From Roseobacter sp. (GTDB lineage Bacteria; Pseudomonadota; Alphaproteobacteria; Rhodobacterales; Rhodobacteraceae): a stretch of DNA of 64,000 bases. This document shows, in pieces, positions 1 to 10,675 of this stretch. The notes beneath the pieces are model-generated. The model was not told the DNA's origin and did no database searches. It worked only from the letters and a program-made list of their open reading frames with translations. The DNA is taken from assembly GCA_024636475.1 (NCBI GenBank), contig JAGXHA010000043.1:1-64000 (forward strand), read 5' to 3'. Position numbers and translations under genes: made by a program. Numbering within the stretch: position 1 is the first letter of the stretch; each line of letters begins with the position of its first letter.

Positions 1-102
1 ATTCCGGGCATCAACCAGATCATCATTTATCTCGTTGCGATCATCATTTTGCTGACGCGTCCCCGTGGCCTGATGGGCCGCAAAGGCGTGATGGAGGATT
101 AA
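1..102 (+). CDS. Branched-chain amino acid type ABC transporter permease (LivH-like), C-terminal fragment, truncated by window start
   Basis: Open frame 1 ending ...IIILLTRPRGLMGRKGVMED* at 102, directly before LivM at 106; the RPRGLMGRKG tail is typical of LivH/UrtB permeases. Confidence 0.75.
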   Translation: MPGINQIIIYLVAIIILLTRPRGLMGRKGVMED

Positions 103-105
103 ACC

Positions 106-1305
106 ATGCTTGGACTATCTAAAAAGGACGCGGGCCTCCTGATTGTTGTGGCATTGCTTTGCCTCTTCGCCCCCTTCCTCCTGAACCCATTCCCCGAAGG
201 ATCGGCCATGGCCCAGTTCAACGGGGGCTATCCTGACCTGATGCAGCGTTTGGTGATCTTTGGTATCTTTGCCATCGGGTTCAACATCCTGTTCGGTTTG
301 ACAGGTTACCTCAGCTTCGGACACGCAGCCTTTCTGGGTGTAGGATCATACGCTGCGATCTGGATGATGAAACTGCTGACGATGAACATCATCCCGGCGA
401 TCATGATCTCGGTGCTGGTGGCGGGCTTGTTTTCATTGCTCGTGGGGTGGATCTCACTGCGCCGCTCGGGCATCTATTTCTCGATCCTGACATTGGCCTT
501 TGCCCAGATGTCCTATGCTTTGGCCTATTCGGTTCTGACGCCCATAACAGGTGGTGAGACCGGTCTTCAGCCGAAATACACGGATCCGCGCATTCTGGAC
601 GGTGCTCTGCCGGCAGGTCAATCGCCCCGCGCCAACCTGTTCGGGCTGGACATGAAGGCCACCACGCAGCTTGAGGTTGGTGATTGGGTCTTTACCTTCA
701 ACGCAGGCTATTACATCGCGGCCGCTGTCATGCTCATCGCCTTCTACCTGTCGATGCGTATCTTTCGCTCACCTTTGGGCATGATGCTGCGGGCCGTGAA
801 ATCGAACCAGCAGCGGATGAACTACACCGGCCTCAACTCAAAGCCCTATACACTGGCTGCCTTCGTCATCTCTGGCATGTATGCGGGGCTTGCAGGCGGG
901 CTGCTGGTGGCAATGGACACGCAAGTGGGTGCGGAGCGGATGTTCTGGACAGCTTCGGGCGAAGTTGTGTTGATGACAATCCTTGGCGGTGCCGGCACGT
1001 TGATCGGTCCGATTTTGGGCGCGGGCTTCATCAAATACATGGAAAACATCATTTCCAAGATCAACGAAAGCGTGCTGGAACAGTGGTTTGCCTTCATGCC
1101 TGACTGGATGGGCGACTTTATGGTCGCCATCGTCTACCCCTTCGTGGGCAAGGGCTGGCACTTGACACTTGGTCTGCTGTTCATGCTGGTGGTGATCTTC
1201 CTGCCCGGTGGCCTGGTCGAGGGCGGACAACGCATCGGAAAACTTTTCCGCCGCAAAAAGTCAGAGCCGGACACGCCTGACGGCAAAACAACACCTGCAG
1301 AATAA
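106..1305 (+). CDS. livM: Branched-chain amino acid/amide ABC transporter permease (LivM family)
   Basis: 399 aa multi-spanning protein with [27 protein letters not shown] signature; followed by two ABC ATPases. Confidence 0.9.
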   Translation: MLGLSKKDAGLLIVVALLCLFAPFLLNPFPEGSAMAQFNGGYPDLMQRLVIFGIFAIGFNILFGLTGYLSFGHAAFLGVGSYAAIWMMKLLTMNIIPAIMISVLVAGLFSLLVGWISLRRSGIYFSILTLAFAQMSYALAYSVLTPITGGETGLQPKYTDPRILDGALPAGQSPRANLFGLDMKATTQLEVGDWVFTFNAGYYIAAAVMLIAFYLSMRIFRSPLGMMLRAVKSNQQRMNYTGLNSKPYTLAAFVISGMYAGLAGGLLVAMDTQVGAERMFWTASGEVVLMTILGGAGTLIGPILGAGFIKYMENIISKINESVLEQWFAFMPDWMGDFMVAIVYPFVGKGWHLTLGLLFMLVVIFLPGGLVEGGQRIGKLFRRKKSEPDTPDGKTTPAE

Positions 1306-1317
1306 GGAGCGGACGCC

Positions 1318-2082
1318 ATGGGTATTCTTGAAGTCAAAAACGTCAACAAACGCTTCGGCGGCCTGCAAGCGCTTGGCGATGTGAACCTCAGCATTGCTGA
1401 AAATTCGGTCCATGCCATCATTGGTCCGAACGGGGCGGGCAAGTCCACGCTGCTCAACGTGCTGGTGGGCAAGCTGACCCCTGATACAGGGTCGGTCATG
1501 TTCGACGGGCAATCGGTGTTGGGGCGCAAACCCTACGAGATCAACCAGATGGGCATTTCCCGCGTGTTCCAGACGCCAGAGATTTTTGGCGATCTGAGCG
1601 TACAGGAAAACATGTTGATCCCGTGCTTTGCCAAGCGTGACGGGTCTTTCATGATGAACGGCTATGGCTCTGTCGGCAACCAGCGTGACATGCTCGACAA
1701 AGCCGAGGAAATGCTGGTCGAGATGAAGCTGGCGGACAAACGTCACATGCATGCGGCGGCAATGTCGCGTGGGGACAAACGGCGATTGGAAATCGCGATG
1801 TGCCTGGCGCAAGATCCGCGTTTATTGCTGCTGGATGAACCCACAGCGGGCATGGCACGGGCGGATACGAACAACACGATCGACCTGCTCAAACAGATCA
1901 AAGAAGAGCGCGACATCACCATCGCGATCATTGAACACGACATGCATGTGGTGTTTTCCTTGGCCGAACGGATCACTGTGCTGGCCCAAGGCACACCCTT
2001 GGTCGAAGATACGCCGGACAAGATCAAGGGCCACCCCAAGGTGCGCGAAGCTTACCTGGGCGAATCGCAAGACGCAGCCTGA
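1318..2082 (+). CDS. livG: ABC transporter ATP-binding protein (LivG family)
   Basis: Walker A GPNGAGKST, Walker B LLLLDEPTAGM, LivG-type C-terminus VREAYLGE. Confidence 0.9.
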   Translation: MGILEVKNVNKRFGGLQALGDVNLSIAENSVHAIIGPNGAGKSTLLNVLVGKLTPDTGSVMFDGQSVLGRKPYEINQMGISRVFQTPEIFGDLSVQENMLIPCFAKRDGSFMMNGYGSVGNQRDMLDKAEEMLVEMKLADKRHMHAAAMSRGDKRRLEIAMCLAQDPRLLLLDEPTAGMARADTNNTIDLLKQIKEERDITIAIIEHDMHVVFSLAERITVLAQGTPLVEDTPDKIKGHPKVREAYLGESQDAA

Positions 2083-2138
2083 TCCATCGCCGCATGACGC
2101 AGGGTGGGGTTTTGCCCCACGCCCCTCGCAAGGATACC

Positions 2139-2897
2139 ATGATGAACACGAAACCTGACTTTTCGAACAATGCCAACAAGGCCTCCACGGCCCCCGCCTA
2201 TCTGTCGGTCTGGGACATTCACGCCTATTACGGCGAAAGCTACATCGTCCAAGGCGTCAGCTTTAACGTCCACGAGGGCGAGATTTTGGCCCTGCTGGGC
2301 CGCAACGGGGCTGGCAAAACATCAACCCTGCGTGCCATCGCGCAAATCGGCACTCCCGAATTGCGCAACGGCGAAGTTTGGCTCGACCACAAACCGCTGC
2401 ATAAAATGGCCAGCCACGAGGCTGCGGCCAATGGCTTGGCGCTGGTTCCCGAAGACCGCCGAATCATTGCCGGGCTGACGGTAGAAGAAAACCTGCAATT
2501 GGCGCAGATCGCGCCCCCTATCGGCTGGTCGCTCGAGCGCATCTATGAGCTGTTTCCACGTCTCAAAGAGCGCCGCAAACAAGAAGGCGTGACCCTGTCG
2601 GGCGGCGAACAGCAAATGCTGGCCATCGCGCGTGCGCTTGCGCGTGACATCAAAGTCCTGCTGCTGGACGAGCCTTACGAAGGTCTTGCTCCCGTGATCG
2701 TAGACGAGATCGAAAAGACGCTGACGTTGATCAAATCCCAGGGCATCACGACTATTCTGGTAGAGCAGAACGCCGTTCGCGCCCTGAAATTGGCAGACCG
2801 CGCCGTGATCATGGACACAGGTTCCGTTGTGTTTGACGGCACTGCCGAAGAAGTTCTGAACAACGCAGAACTGCGCGCCGAATACCTCGCTATTTAA
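2139..2897 (+). CDS. livF: ABC transporter ATP-binding protein (LivF family)
   Basis: Walker A GRNGAGKTS, LSGGEQQMLAIARAL, LLLDEPYEGLAP; ORF extends to 2094 but ATG at 2139 is a more likely start. Confidence 0.88.
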   Translation: MMNTKPDFSNNANKASTAPAYLSVWDIHAYYGESYIVQGVSFNVHEGEILALLGRNGAGKTSTLRAIAQIGTPELRNGEVWLDHKPLHKMASHEAAANGLALVPEDRRIIAGLTVEENLQLAQIAPPIGWSLERIYELFPRLKERRKQEGVTLSGGEQQMLAIARALARDIKVLLLDEPYEGLAPVIVDEIEKTLTLIKSQGITTILVEQNAVRALKLADRAVIMDTGSVVFDGTAEEVLNNAELRAEYLAI

Positions 2898-2918
2898 GCG
2901 AGGCAAGCGCAACAAGCG

Positions 2919-2962
2919 CCGGAGTTTTTGAAAACTCCGGTCCGGAAAATTTGAATTTTCCG
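2919..2962. terminator. Two tandem perfect hairpins after livF (CCGGAGTTTT-TG-AAAACTCCGG and CGGAAAATT-TG-AATTTTCCG)
   Basis: Exact inverted repeats read at 2919-2940 and 2943-2962, between convergent livF and the acyl-CoA ligase. Confidence 0.6.
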
Positions 2963-2977
2963 CGCCTGCGTCTGGTC

Positions 2978-4471
2978 TCAGTTTTTTAACAGCCTGCGCA
3001 GATCCGTCTTGAGAACCTTGCCATAGTTATTCTTTGGCAAGGCATCCAGGCGGACATATGCCTTGGGCCGTTTGAACCTTGCGATCCGGTCCAGACACAG
3101 CGCATCCAGTTCAGCCTCGGGTGCATCCCCTACAATGAACGCGACCACCTCCTCGCCCCAATCGGGATGCAGGCGGCCCACGACCGATGCCTCGACCACG
3201 CCTGCGTGTTCAAGCAACACCTCTTCGACTTCACGCGGATAGACGTTTGACCCCCCTGTGATGATCATGTCCTTGCTGCGATCTTGCAGGGTTACAAACC
3301 CCTCTTGATCCATGAGGCCCACATCCCCGGTCCGGAGCCAGCCGTCTTGCAGGGTCTTTGCCGTGGCCTGCGGGTTATTCCAATATCCCGGCATCACGGT
3401 TTGACCGCGCACCATGATCTCGCCCACCGTCCCGGTCGGCAGCGGCGCACCGGCGGCGTCGCCAATCTGCACCTCAACGGCAGATTGCGCACGGCCGACT
3501 GAACCCAGACGTCGTCGCCACTCGGGGTTCGCGCGGTTGCTGACCACGTCACGGGGCAGCGCTGTGATCCCCATAGGGCATTCCCCCTGCCCGTAAATCT
3601 GCACAAAGATCGGACCAAAGTGAGCAACCGCGTCTATGATATCGGCATTATACATCGGCCCGCCCGCATAGACGATGGTGCGCAGCCCGTCCCCGCTCCG
3701 GCCCAAAGTCCTGGCACCCTCCGTCAAACGTTTGACCATGGTGGGCGCTGCAAACATGTGAACCCGTCCAAAATGTGCTGCTAGATCCAGCACCTCGGCC
3801 ACCTCGAATCCACCCGACGCCGGACAGACATGGCGCGCCCCGGCCCGGACGTGCATGAGGTTGTAAAGTCCGGCACCGTGGCTGAGCGGAGCGGCGTAAA
3901 GTGCTGTGTCCTCGGGGGTGACCTGATCGACATCCACCCCGTAGCAAAGCGCCATCGACAGGACCATGCCGTGGGTGATCATCACACCTTTCGGCTTTCC
4001 TGTGGTGCCAGAGGTGTAGAAAAGCCACGCCAGATCGTGTGAGGCCCGCGCGCAGACGCCGTCTGACTGTGCCCCCTCAAGGATCGCCAGATAGGTGCGA
4101 GACGGTGTGACAACCACCCGCGCGCCTGAACCAAGCGTTTGCGCCTGAGCGGCACTGGCAAATACAATCCCAGCACCGGAATCGTGCAAAATGAAATCAG
4201 CTTCGCGCCCGTGCAGTTTGGCGTTGATCGGGACAACGACGGCACCTGCATACCAAATACCATAGAAAACAATCAGATACTCCGGTGTGTTCTTCATAAA
4301 AATCGCAACACGGTCCCCCGGCACAATCCCCTGGGCTGCCAACCAGCCCGCCACCGCACGCGCCCTCGTATCGAACTCGGCATAGTCGGCCACACATCTT
4401 TGCCCGTCAAAAAGCGCGGGCCGGTTGCCGCCCGCTTGGGCGCTGCGCGCCAGCCAATGTGCTAAATTCAT
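2978..4471 (-). CDS. AMP-dependent synthetase/ligase (acyl-CoA synthetase)
   Basis: LFYTSGTTGKPKGVMITH, GWLRTGDVG, DRSKDMIITGGSNVYPREVEEVL; ATG at 4471 (MNLAHWLARSA) preferred over the ORF start at 4633. Confidence 0.88.
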   Translation of the reverse strand: MNLAHWLARSAQAGGNRPALFDGQRCVADYAEFDTRARAVAGWLAAQGIVPGDRVAIFMKNTPEYLIVFYGIWYAGAVVVPINAKLHGREADFILHDSGAGIVFASAAQAQTLGSGARVVVTPSRTYLAILEGAQSDGVCARASHDLAWLFYTSGTTGKPKGVMITHGMVLSMALCYGVDVDQVTPEDTALYAAPLSHGAGLYNLMHVRAGARHVCPASGGFEVAEVLDLAAHFGRVHMFAAPTMVKRLTEGARTLGRSGDGLRTIVYAGGPMYNADIIDAVAHFGPIFVQIYGQGECPMGITALPRDVVSNRANPEWRRRLGSVGRAQSAVEVQIGDAAGAPLPTGTVGEIMVRGQTVMPGYWNNPQATAKTLQDGWLRTGDVGLMDQEGFVTLQDRSKDMIITGGSNVYPREVEEVLLEHAGVVEASVVGRLHPDWGEEVVAFIVGDAPEAELDALCLDRIARFKRPKAYVRLDALPKNNYGKVLKTDLRRLLKN

Positions 4472-4619
4472 GCCCCACCCCTTTATTCTGATGCAGTTTG
4501 ACAAGCCGGCTGACCTTAGGCAACAGGTCGCTTTCCATAGCTGCGCCCATGTCCTATAAGACACCAGCTTTGGGGCAGAGGCATTCAAGCCCCGCGTTTT
4601 ATACTGGCTGAGGAACAAA

Positions 4620-5114
4620 ATGACCAAAAACACTCATGACGCCGATGTGGCTTTTATCCGCGCCCTCGCAGAATTGCTCAATGATAACGATCTGACTGAA
4701 CTTCAGGTCAAGCGGGACTATGCCGAGGATGACAGCTTGAACGTGCGCGTCAGCCGCAAGCCTCCCCAGCAAATCATGGCCCCACAGCATATGCATGCTG
4801 CCCCTGCGCCTATGGCCTCTCCTGCGCCAGCGGCGATGGCCGCACCAGCACCGTCCGAAGACAACGACCCTGCCAGTGACCCCGGTGCAGTTGTGTCGCC
4901 AATGGTGGGCACGATCTACATGCAAGCCGAACCCGGTGCGCCTGCGTTTATCAGCGTTGGTACAACCGTGACCGAAGGGGACACTCTCTTGATCGTCGAG
5001 GCAATGAAGACAATGAACCATATCCCCGCCCCGCGTGCAGGCACGGTAAAACGTATCTTGGTCGATGATGGTGCGGCCGTCGAATTTGGCGCACCTTTGG
5101 TGATCCTGGAATAA
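4620..5114 (+). CDS. accB: Acetyl-CoA carboxylase biotin carboxyl carrier protein
   Basis: Biotinylation motif VEAMKTMN, Ala/Pro-rich linker, followed by accC. Confidence 0.93.
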   Translation: MTKNTHDADVAFIRALAELLNDNDLTELQVKRDYAEDDSLNVRVSRKPPQQIMAPQHMHAAPAPMASPAPAAMAAPAPSEDNDPASDPGAVVSPMVGTIYMQAEPGAPAFISVGTTVTEGDTLLIVEAMKTMNHIPAPRAGTVKRILVDDGAAVEFGAPLVILE

Positions 5115-5125
5115 GGCGTTTACCT

Positions 5126-6478
5126 ATGTTCAAGAAAATTCTGATCGCCAACCGGGGCGAGATCGCGTTACGCGTGATCCGTGCGGCGCGCGAAATGGGC
5201 ATCGGCTCTGTTGCGGTGCATTCAACCGCTGACAGCGACGCGATGCATGTGCGGATGGCAGACGAATCTGTCTGCATCGGCCCCCCCTCATCGCAGCAAT
5301 CTTATCTGTCGATCCCCTCGATTGTCGCGGCCTGTGAGATCACAGGGGCAGAAGCCATTCATCCGGGCTATGGTTTTTTGTCGGAAAACGCAGGTTTTGT
5401 GCAGATCATCGAAGATCACGGGCTAACTTTCATCGGCCCGACAGCGGCACATATCCGGATTATGGGTGACAAGATCACCGCCAAGGATACCATGAAAGAG
5501 CTTGGCGTGCCTTGCGTGCCCGGATCTGACGGCGGTGTCGCCACATTGGACGATGCCAAGCGCATTGGCGAAGAAGTGGGCTATCCCGTCATCATCAAGG
5601 CCACAGCTGGCGGCGGTGGCAAGGGCATGAAGGTCGCCCAGACCCCAGCCGATATGGAGCGCGCTTTCATGACTGCGCGCGCAGAAGGCAAATCAAACTT
5701 TGGCAATGACGAAGTCTATATCGAGAAATATCTGACGACACCGCGCCACATCGAGATTCAGGTATTTGGTGACGGCAAGGGCCGTGCGGTACATTTGGGC
5801 GAACGCGATTGTTCCTTGCAACGGCGTCACCAGAAGGTTTTCGAGGAAGCCCCCGGCCCCTCGATCAGCCCCGAAGAACGCGCACGGATCGGCAAGGTTT
5901 GCGCCGATGCGATGGCGAACATCAACTACATCGGCGCCGGCACCATCGAATTCCTGTTCGAAAACGACGAGTTCTATTTCATCGAGATGAACACCCGCTT
6001 GCAGGTCGAACACCCCGTGACCGAAGGCATTTTTGGCGTCGATCTGGTGCGCGAACAAATCCGCGTCGCATCCGGCCTTGATATGTCGTTTCACCAAGAA
6101 GATCTGAAGATCAACGGCCATGCCATAGAAGTTCGGATAAACGCAGAAAAACTGCCGAACTTCTCGCCCTGCCCCGGTCGGATCACGCAATATCACGCGC
6201 CCGGCGGGCTTGGGGTGCGCATGGACAGCGCGCTTTATGACGGCTATTCAATCCCACCCTATTACGACAGCCTGATCGGCAAGCTTATCGTGCATGGTCG
6301 CGACCGGCCCGAAGCCTTGGCGCGCCTTAATCGTGCATTGGGCGAATTGATCGTGGATGGGGTGGATACCACCATTCCGCTCTTCCATGCGCTTTTGCAG
6401 GAAAAAGACGTGCTGACAGGGAATTACAATATTCACTGGCTGGAACATTGGCTTGAAACCAACCTGGGCAATGCCTGA
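5126..6478 (+). CDS. accC: Acetyl-CoA carboxylase biotin carboxylase subunit
   Basis: MFKKILIANRGEIALRVIRAAREMGI; KATAGGGGKGMK; EMNTRLQVEHPVTE. Confidence 0.95.
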   Translation: MFKKILIANRGEIALRVIRAAREMGIGSVAVHSTADSDAMHVRMADESVCIGPPSSQQSYLSIPSIVAACEITGAEAIHPGYGFLSENAGFVQIIEDHGLTFIGPTAAHIRIMGDKITAKDTMKELGVPCVPGSDGGVATLDDAKRIGEEVGYPVIIKATAGGGGKGMKVAQTPADMERAFMTARAEGKSNFGNDEVYIEKYLTTPRHIEIQVFGDGKGRAVHLGERDCSLQRRHQKVFEEAPGPSISPEERARIGKVCADAMANINYIGAGTIEFLFENDEFYFIEMNTRLQVEHPVTEGIFGVDLVREQIRVASGLDMSFHQEDLKINGHAIEVRINAEKLPNFSPCPGRITQYHAPGGLGVRMDSALYDGYSIPPYYDSLIGKLIVHGRDRPEALARLNRALGELIVDGVDTTIPLFHALLQEKDVLTGNYNIHWLEHWLETNLGNA

Positions 6479-7106
6479 TCTGACGCCTGACCTTTTGTTA
6501 CGAGGCTATTCCATGGGGATTTTCCCCATGGCCGAACACCGCGACGACCCGGAAATTTTCTGGGTCGATCCGCGGATGCGTGGTGTTTTTCCACTAGACG
6601 GCTTTCACATCTCGCGCAGTCTGGCGCGGGCCATGCGAAAAACCGCGTTTACGGTTACGATCAACAAGGCCTTTTCCGACGTTGTGGGGGGATGTGCTGA
6701 CCGCGCAGATACTTGGATCAACGCCGAGATTTTCACGCTTTATCAAGCACTTCACGCCAGCCAGACGGCACATTCGCTTGAGGTTTGGGACGGCGGTGAA
6801 TTGGTCGGCGGTGTTTATGGTGTCACGCTGGGGGGCGCATTTTTCGGTGAAAGTATGTTTTCACACCGCAACAACGCCTCTAAGATTGCGCTGGCCTGCC
6901 TGGTCGACAGGCTCAGGAACGGCGGGTTTTCCTTGTTTGACACGCAATTCCTGACACCGCATCTGGCATCCTTGGGCGCGGTAGAAATCACGCGCACCGC
7001 CTATCACAAGCAGCTAGAAGCAGCCCGGTCCCTAACGGCAAGCTTTACCCTGCCGCCACCCGCCACCCCTCAGGAGGTGGTGCAGCGGATGACCCAGATA
7101 TCATAG
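6471..7106 (+). CDS. aat: Leucyl/phenylalanyl-tRNA--protein transferase
   Basis: DLLLRGYSMGIFPMAE, WVDPRMRGVFPLDGFHISRSLAR, GGVYGVTLGGAFFGESMFS; the ORF start at 6453 is TTG, ATG at 6471 preferred. Confidence 0.92.
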   Translation: MPDLTPDLLLRGYSMGIFPMAEHRDDPEIFWVDPRMRGVFPLDGFHISRSLARAMRKTAFTVTINKAFSDVVGGCADRADTWINAEIFTLYQALHASQTAHSLEVWDGGELVGGVYGVTLGGAFFGESMFSHRNNASKIALACLVDRLRNGGFSLFDTQFLTPHLASLGAVEITRTAYHKQLEAARSLTASFTLPPPATPQEVVQRMTQIS

Positions 7107-7426
7107 CGTTGATGCTCAAGCGCTGATAACGCCGGCGCAGATGCAATCATCCATCCCGAAAAAAGCTTGGTCTCGGTACCGGTTTCCTTGATCTCAAGCT
7201 CGGCAAATGCGTCACCTGCCGGGTTTCCGGCTGGAAAACGGCAATCGGTCATCTGCACTTCAAGGCTGCCAACGCGGACGGTCTGACCGCGCGTGATGTC
7301 CAGATCCTTTGAGGTGCCCGATACGTTATCCAGCGCTCGCAAAACTGCGGCGCTCGCACTGGTGACTTGCTGCGCCTGTGCCGGTGCGGCAAGAAGTGCC
7401 AAGAGTATCAATACCTTGCGCATCAT
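7070..7426 (-). CDS. DUF2155 domain-containing protein, secreted
   Basis: Signal peptide MMRKVLILLALLAAPAQA then LRALDNVSGTSKDLDITRGQTVRVGSLEVQMTDCRFP...; position after aat. Confidence 0.8.
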   Translation of the reverse strand: MMRKVLILLALLAAPAQAQQVTSASAAVLRALDNVSGTSKDLDITRGQTVRVGSLEVQMTDCRFPAGNPAGDAFAELEIKETGTETKLFSGWMIASAPALSALEHQRYDIWVIRCTTS

Positions 7427-7512
7427 TTTAGGTCCTGGCTCGATAAAGATTATAATAAAGGGCAATGCAATCTGTCAGCCAGATAAGCATCCGGCAGATC
7501 ATCACGGATGAA

Positions 7513-7896
7513 TTATTCCGGGCTCCAAGCCTCGTAATCGCCACGGTCTGCTGGCTTTTCACGGCGGATCGATCCGGCAGGCGCATAGGCCAAAGGGGTC
7601 CCCGTCAGGTTTTCCTGATGCGGTTTTTCCCATGCTTTATGGACCAACGGCCTGTCTTCCGGCGTCTCGTTCCATGTGTGGTGCAGCCAGCCGTGCCAGT
7701 CGGGGTTCACGCGCGACGCTTCCGCCTCACCGTTGAAAATGACCCAGCGTTTGCTGTCATCGGCGTTGCGGTAATAGATATTGCCTTGAGCATCATCCCC
7801 TACCTTGGTGCCTTTGCGCCAGGTAAAGAACTGTGTGTTCAATGTCTGGCCGTTCCACCAAGTAACGGCGCGCAAAAGAGAAGTGAGAATGCCCAT
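7513..7896 (-). CDS. NDUFA12-family protein (complex I accessory subunit homolog)
   Basis: [32 protein letters not shown]...[25 protein letters not shown]-type sequence. Confidence 0.88.
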   Translation of the reverse strand: MGILTSLLRAVTWWNGQTLNTQFFTWRKGTKVGDDAQGNIYYRNADDSKRWVIFNGEAEASRVNPDWHGWLHHTWNETPEDRPLVHKAWEKPHQENLTGTPLAYAPAGSIRREKPADRGDYEAWSPE

Positions 7897-7978
7897 AAAG
7901 GTCTCCTGAAGCTTTGGCTTTGTATGCACCAATGGCGCGCAAAGGTCTAGCGCGGTTCGAAACCGATTGTTGCGGTTT

Positions 7979-8338
7979 TCAGCCGGGCTGAAACGCGGTC
8001 ACTTCGATTTCGATGCGGTACTTCGGATCAATCAGGTTACATTCGATCATCGTGGCCGCCGGCGGAGCCTCGCCAAAGGTTTCCGACAAGATCGCCCAGC
8101 ACGGCTCGAACTCGGCGCGGTCGGGCAGATAGTAGTTAACACGTACCACGTCCGCCATCGTGCAACCCGCTTCTTTCAACGCGCCTGCGATGGTGGCAAG
8201 TGCAGCACGGCATTGCTCTGTTACGGTGTCGCCTTGCCCGACGGTGCCCGCAACATGGACGAATCCTCCCGCCACGACCGCGCGACAATAGCCGATCTTG
8301 GCCTCAAATTCACCACCCGAAAAAATACGCTGTGCCAT
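7979..8338 (-). CDS. Rid (YjgF/YER057c/UK114) family protein
   Basis: [56 protein letters not shown] end. Confidence 0.85.
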   Translation of the reverse strand: MAQRIFSGGEFEAKIGYCRAVVAGGFVHVAGTVGQGDTVTEQCRAALATIAGALKEAGCTMADVVRVNYYLPDRAEFEPCWAILSETFGEAPPAATMIECNLIDPKYRIEIEVTAFQPG

Positions 8339-8431
8339 TTTCTGTCCTTTGATATCACATTCCCCCAGTCAGAGCGGCTGGCAGCTGACGCGTCAAGATG
8401 CAAATGAACATCTGCACCTAAACGCTTGGCT

Positions 8432-8466
8432 AAAAAAGAAAAAGGCGCGCCAAATCTGGCACGCCT
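8432..8466 (-). terminator. Rho-independent terminator downstream of clpX
   Basis: On minus strand AGGCGTGCCA-GATT-TGGCGCGCCT followed by TTTTCTTTT. Confidence 0.75.
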
Positions 8467-8495
8467 ATCTCTGAAATCTAGTCTTGAAGCCTGCG

Positions 8496-9761
8496 TCAGC
8501 CTGCGGTTGCCGGCGCTTTTTCCGCTTCGGCGTGGATCATCAAAGGTGCGGCATCAGATGTGACCGCCTCTTCGTTCACGACAACCTCTGTAACGGTATC
8601 CATGCCGGGCAGTTCAAACATTGTATCCAGCAATATATCCTCGAGGATCGACCGCAGACCCCGCGCACCGGTCTTGCGCAGGATCGCACGTTTTGCGATC
8701 GCGGCGAGTGCGTCATCGGTAAATGTCAGCTGCGTATCCTCGATCTCGAACAGACGCTGGTACTGCTTGACCAAAGCATTCTTCGGCTTGGTCAGGATCG
8801 TAATCAATGCGTCCTCGTCAAGATCTTCGAGGGTTGCAAGCACAGGTAAACGGCCCACAAACTCAGGGATCAAACCGAATTTCAACAGATCTTCCGGCTC
8901 CAGCTCGGTGAAAATCTCGCCGATGCCGCGGGAATCCTTGTCACGCACGTCAGCGCCAAAGCCCATGGCAGACCCTTTGCCGCGTGCCGCGATGATCCGG
9001 TCAAGACCGGCAAATGCGCCACCACAGATGAACAGGATGTTGGTCGTATCCACTTGCAAGAATTCCTGCTGCGGATGCTTGCGACCACCTTGCGGCGGAA
9101 CGGAGGCGACCGTGCCTTCCATCAACTTCAAAAGTGCTTGCTGCACACCCTCGCCCGAAACGTCACGGGTGATTGAAGGGTTTTCGGACTTGCGCGTAAT
9201 CTTGTCGACTTCGTCGATATAGACGATGCCGCGCTGCGCACGCTCGACATTGTATTCGGACGATTGCAGCAATTTCAGGATAATGTTTTCAACGTCTTCA
9301 CCAACATACCCTGCCTCTGTCAATGTCGTTGCATCGGCCATTGTGAAAGGCACATCAAGAATGCGCGCCAAGGTCTGTGCCAACAACGTCTTGCCGCAAC
9401 CAGTTGGGCCAACCAGCAGAATGTTGGATTTTGCCAGTTCGATATCGCCGCCTTTTTGCGCGTGATTCAAACGTTTGTAGTGGTTGTGTACCGCCACAGA
9501 CAAAACCCGCTTGGCCATCGCCTGGCCAATTACATAATCATCCAACACAGCACAGATGTCTTTGGGGGTCGGAACACCATCGGTTGCTTTCAGGCCGGAC
9601 GCCTTTGTTTCCTCGCGGATGATGTCCATGCACAACTCGACGCATTCATCGCAGATGAAAACCGTCGGGCCTGCAATAAGCTTGCGCACCTCATGCTGGC
9701 TTTTACCACAAAAGCTGCAGTACAGAGTGTTTTTGCTATCGCCGCTTGTCGTATTAGCCAT
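8496..9761 (-). CDS. clpX: ATP-dependent Clp protease ATP-binding subunit ClpX
   Basis: Zinc-finger [36 protein letters not shown]; clpP just upstream. Confidence 0.97.
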   Translation of the reverse strand: MANTTSGDSKNTLYCSFCGKSQHEVRKLIAGPTVFICDECVELCMDIIREETKASGLKATDGVPTPKDICAVLDDYVIGQAMAKRVLSVAVHNHYKRLNHAQKGGDIELAKSNILLVGPTGCGKTLLAQTLARILDVPFTMADATTLTEAGYVGEDVENIILKLLQSSEYNVERAQRGIVYIDEVDKITRKSENPSITRDVSGEGVQQALLKLMEGTVASVPPQGGRKHPQQEFLQVDTTNILFICGGAFAGLDRIIAARGKGSAMGFGADVRDKDSRGIGEIFTELEPEDLLKFGLIPEFVGRLPVLATLEDLDEDALITILTKPKNALVKQYQRLFEIEDTQLTFTDDALAAIAKRAILRKTGARGLRSILEDILLDTMFELPGMDTVTEVVVNEEAVTSDAAPLMIHAEAEKAPATAG

Positions 9762-9892
9762 TTCAACCCTTTCAGGTCTGTCGTGTGATCTTGCCCGCCA
9801 AGAGGCGATGCACTTTATTCATTTCTCGCGGCCAGCTTAGGCCAGAGGTGCCCGGTCCACAATCGCAAAATCATGAACCGCGCACGCCTTAT

Positions 9893-10537
9893 TTACTTGC
9901 CTTTTTTATCAGCACTTGGATCATCTGCTTTGCCACGTGCGGCGACGATTTCATCGATATGACCCCATTCAAGCGCGTCTTCTGGCGTCATCCACTTATC
10001 GCGGTCCAATGCTTTTTGAACGGTTTCATAGTCTTGACCGGTGTGACGCATATAAAGCTTGTACATCCGCTCGCGGGTGTCCTCGATGCTTTTGGCGCTG
10101 ATCAAGATATCAGCCGCGGTGCCGCGTGCACCACCGGAAGGCTGATGAACCAGAAATTCAGAGTTCGGCAGCGAAAACCGCATGCCCTTTTCGCCGCCAA
10201 TCGCGATCACCGACCCCATCGAGGCTGCCAGACCGCACACCAGCGTGGACACCTTTGGGCGGATATACTGCATGGTGTCATAGATGCTCATCCCCGCAAC
10301 AACGCTGCCGCCGGGGCTGTTGATGTACATCGAGATTTCCTTGGACGGGTTTTCGGCCTCAAGGTGCAGCAACTGTGCGACGACCAACGACGACATGCCG
10401 TCATGAACAGGGCCGTTCACGAAAATGATCCGCTCTTTCAGCAGACGGGAAAAGATGTCGTAAGCGCGTTCGCCCCTGCTGGTTTGTTCAACCACCATGG
10501 GGACGAGGTTCATGTATGTTTCAATAGGATCGTTCAT
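9893..10537 (-). CDS. clpP: ATP-dependent Clp protease proteolytic subunit ClpP
   Basis: [31 protein letters not shown] (Ser), [11 protein letters not shown] (His). Confidence 0.97.
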   Translation of the reverse strand: MNDPIETYMNLVPMVVEQTSRGERAYDIFSRLLKERIIFVNGPVHDGMSSLVVAQLLHLEAENPSKEISMYINSPGGSVVAGMSIYDTMQYIRPKVSTLVCGLAASMGSVIAIGGEKGMRFSLPNSEFLVHQPSGGARGTAADILISAKSIEDTRERMYKLYMRHTGQDYETVQKALDRDKWMTPEDALEWGHIDEIVAARGKADDPSADKKGK

Positions 10538-10675
10538 AAAGCCTGCCTGATTGTGCCGTCCGCAGGACCATACCCACGAAACTCTTACCTACAGATTAGT
10601 CTCGCGAAACTTGGGGTTCAAGGGGGGGTGTCCCATCCAGTTGATCCAAGCCGTTTGCAGTCTAACTTAACCGCC

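Noticed and set aside
4472-4633. 54-aa N-terminal extension of the acyl-CoA ligase
   Set aside because: Overlaps the accB start and promoter; family homology begins at MNLAHWLARSA.
9785-10675. N-terminal 297 aa of the 703-aa ORF 9785..11896
   Set aside because: Lies antisense to clpP and the intergenic region; the photolyase-like gene starts at ATG 10676.
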